A stretch of DNA of 64,000 nt from Posidonia oceanica (lineage: Eukaryota > Streptophyta > Magnoliopsida > Alismatales > Posidoniaceae). Position numbers and translations under genes: made by a program. The stretch lies in assembly GCA_037176725.1 (NCBI GenBank), contig JAZBRS010000023.1:28701001-28765000 (forward strand), written 5' to 3'. Below are positions 63,001 to 64,000 of the stretch, in pieces. Within the stretch, counting starts at the first letter, position 1; each line of letters opens with the position of its first letter. Under the pieces are notes generated by a model. The model ran no database searches. It was not told where the DNA came from and saw nothing but the letters and a program-made list of their open reading frames with translations.

Positions 63001-64000
63001 CGCTATCCAACTTCGCGTTTTGTCACCGGCATGCTTCTCGGTTGAAAACTCGCTATCCAGCTTCGCGTTTTGTCACCGACATGCTTCTCGGTTGACAAAC
63101 TCGCTATCCAGCTCTGCGTTTTGTCACTGACTTGCTTCTCAGTTGACAAACTCGCTATTCAGCTCCGCGTTTTGTCACCGACTTGCTTCTTGGTTGACAA
63201 ACTTACTTTCCAGCTCCGCGTTTTGTCACCGACATGCTACTCGGTTGACAAACTCGCTATCCGGCTCCGCGTTTTGTTACCGACCTGCTTCTCGATTGAG
63301 AAACTCGCTATCCAGTTCCGCGTTTTGTTATCGACTTGCTTCTCGGTTGACAAACCCGCTATCCAGCTCCGCGTTTTATCACTGACATGCTTCTCCGTCG
63401 ACAAACTCGTTATCCAGCTCCGTGTTTTGTCACCGAAATGCTTCTCGGTCAGCAAACTCGCTATCCAGCTCCGCGTTTTGTCACCGACTTGCTTCTCGGT
63501 CGACAAACTCGCTATCTAGCTCCGCGTTTCGTCACCGACTTGCTTCTCGGTCAACAAACACGCTATCCAGCTCCTCGTTTTGTTACCGACTTGCTTCTCG
63601 GTCGATGAACTCGCTATCCAGCTCCGTGTTTTGTCATCGACTTGCTTCTCGGTCGACGAACTCGCTGTCCAGCTCTGCGTTTTGTTACCGACTTGCTTCT
63701 GGGTTGACAAACTCGCTGTCCAGCTCTGCGTTTTGTTATCGACATGTTTCTCGGTTGACAAACTCGCTATTCAGCTTCGTGTTTTGTCACCGACTTGCTT
63801 CTCGGTTGACAAACTCGCTATTCAGCTTCGCGTTCTGTCACCGACATGCTTCTCGGTTGATAAACTCACTATCCTGTTCTACGTTTTGTAACCGACATGC
63901 TTCTCGGTTGACAAACTCGCTATCTAGTTCTGCGCGTTTTGTCGCCGACTTGCTTCACGGTTGATAAACTCGCTATCCGACTCCGCGTTTTGTCACCGAC

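Larger units (their letters stand above)
21195..64000. repeat. satellite DNA, 51-bp monomer, about 840 tandem copies, continues past window
   Basis: Monomers repeat head to tail without interruption. The consensus, starting at CTATCC, reads CTATCCAGCTCCGCG, then TTTTGTCACCGA, then CATGCTTC, then TCGGTTGACAAACTCG, 51 bases in all. Variable positions are mainly CCGCG (CTGCG, CCACG, CCGTG), CACCGA (CATCGA), ACATGC/ACTTGC, GGTTGAC/GGTCGAC and GACAAAC/GACGAAC. A few monomers have 1-3 base indels, and one form lacks 13 bases. The TTTGTCACCGA and TCGGTTGACAAA blocks are inverted repeats. Because 51 is 17 codons and the consensus lacks stops in several frames, long open frames appear on both strands; they show no sign of being genes. 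The array occupies 67% of the window. Confidence 0.99.

Noticed and set aside
21195..64000. Dozens of open frames of 60-584 codons with 17-residue repeats, as candidate repeat proteins
   Set aside because: The repeat length is a multiple of three and several frames on both strands are open over the same DNA. Frames break at random points through CTAG/TTAG variants and indels, and there are no start contexts, introns or recognisable domains.
21195..64000. CRISPR-like array
   Set aside because: Units are contiguous 51-bp monomers with no unique spacers, in a plant nuclear context.
21195..64000. TTGAC in each monomer as W-box or as a bacterial -35 box
   Set aside because: The motif is only five or six bases and is part of the dyad. 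W-boxes need TTGAC followed by C or T, whereas here A or G follows. There is no promoter context.

Overview
This is nuclear DNA from a flowering plant. The evidence is three spliced isoamylase exons with GT-AG introns, nested Ty1/copia and Ty3/gypsy (Tat/Ogre-type) retrotransposons, a hAT-type MITE, and a satellite array that fills two thirds of the window. No bacterial or organellar gene, tRNA, rRNA or CRISPR array was seen, and I cannot name the species.

Layout: (1) 1-4844 holds three consecutive exons of a plant isoamylase 3 (starch debranching enzyme) gene in long introns. (2) 4845-7370 looks like a solo LTR of about 2.5 kb with a 4-5 bp target-site match. (3) 7691-8849 is an internally deleted minus-strand copia element with LTRs of only about 115 bp. 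(4) 8992-13997 is a plus-strand copia element with a 135-bp LTR, an initiator-Met-type primer site, and decayed gag, protease, integrase, RT and RNase H. It is interrupted by a 687-bp hAT MITE with a perfect 8-bp duplication. (5) At 13998 the copia RNase H is cut in mid-domain by a Tat/Ogre-like gypsy element: an LTR of about 2.1 kb, a TGGCGACTC primer site, a leader, and a degenerate gag ending at 19570. No pol was recognised. (6) 19571-21194 is non-coding. (7) 21195-64000 is an uninterrupted tandem array of a 51-bp monomer, about 840 copies, running off the right edge.

The most interesting feature is the array. It begins where a Tat/Ogre element would carry its 3' untranslated region, so the whole >42.8-kb satellite may have grown inside one retrotransposon insertion that itself sits inside the copia element. 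This predicts that the missing copia RNase H and copia 3' LTR lie beyond the far end of the array. Each monomer contains an 11-bp imperfect dyad (stem-loop). The array has nested higher-order structure: an 8.85-kb tandem duplication in its first half, and 46/47-monomer units (about 2.35 kb) paired into about 4.7-kb units in its second half.

Because 51 is 17 codons, the array generates long open frames in several frames and on both strands (up to 584 codons). I treat these as by-products, not genes. The only sequence here that looks under coding constraint is the isoamylase fragment; the retroelement coding regions all carry stops and frameshifts.
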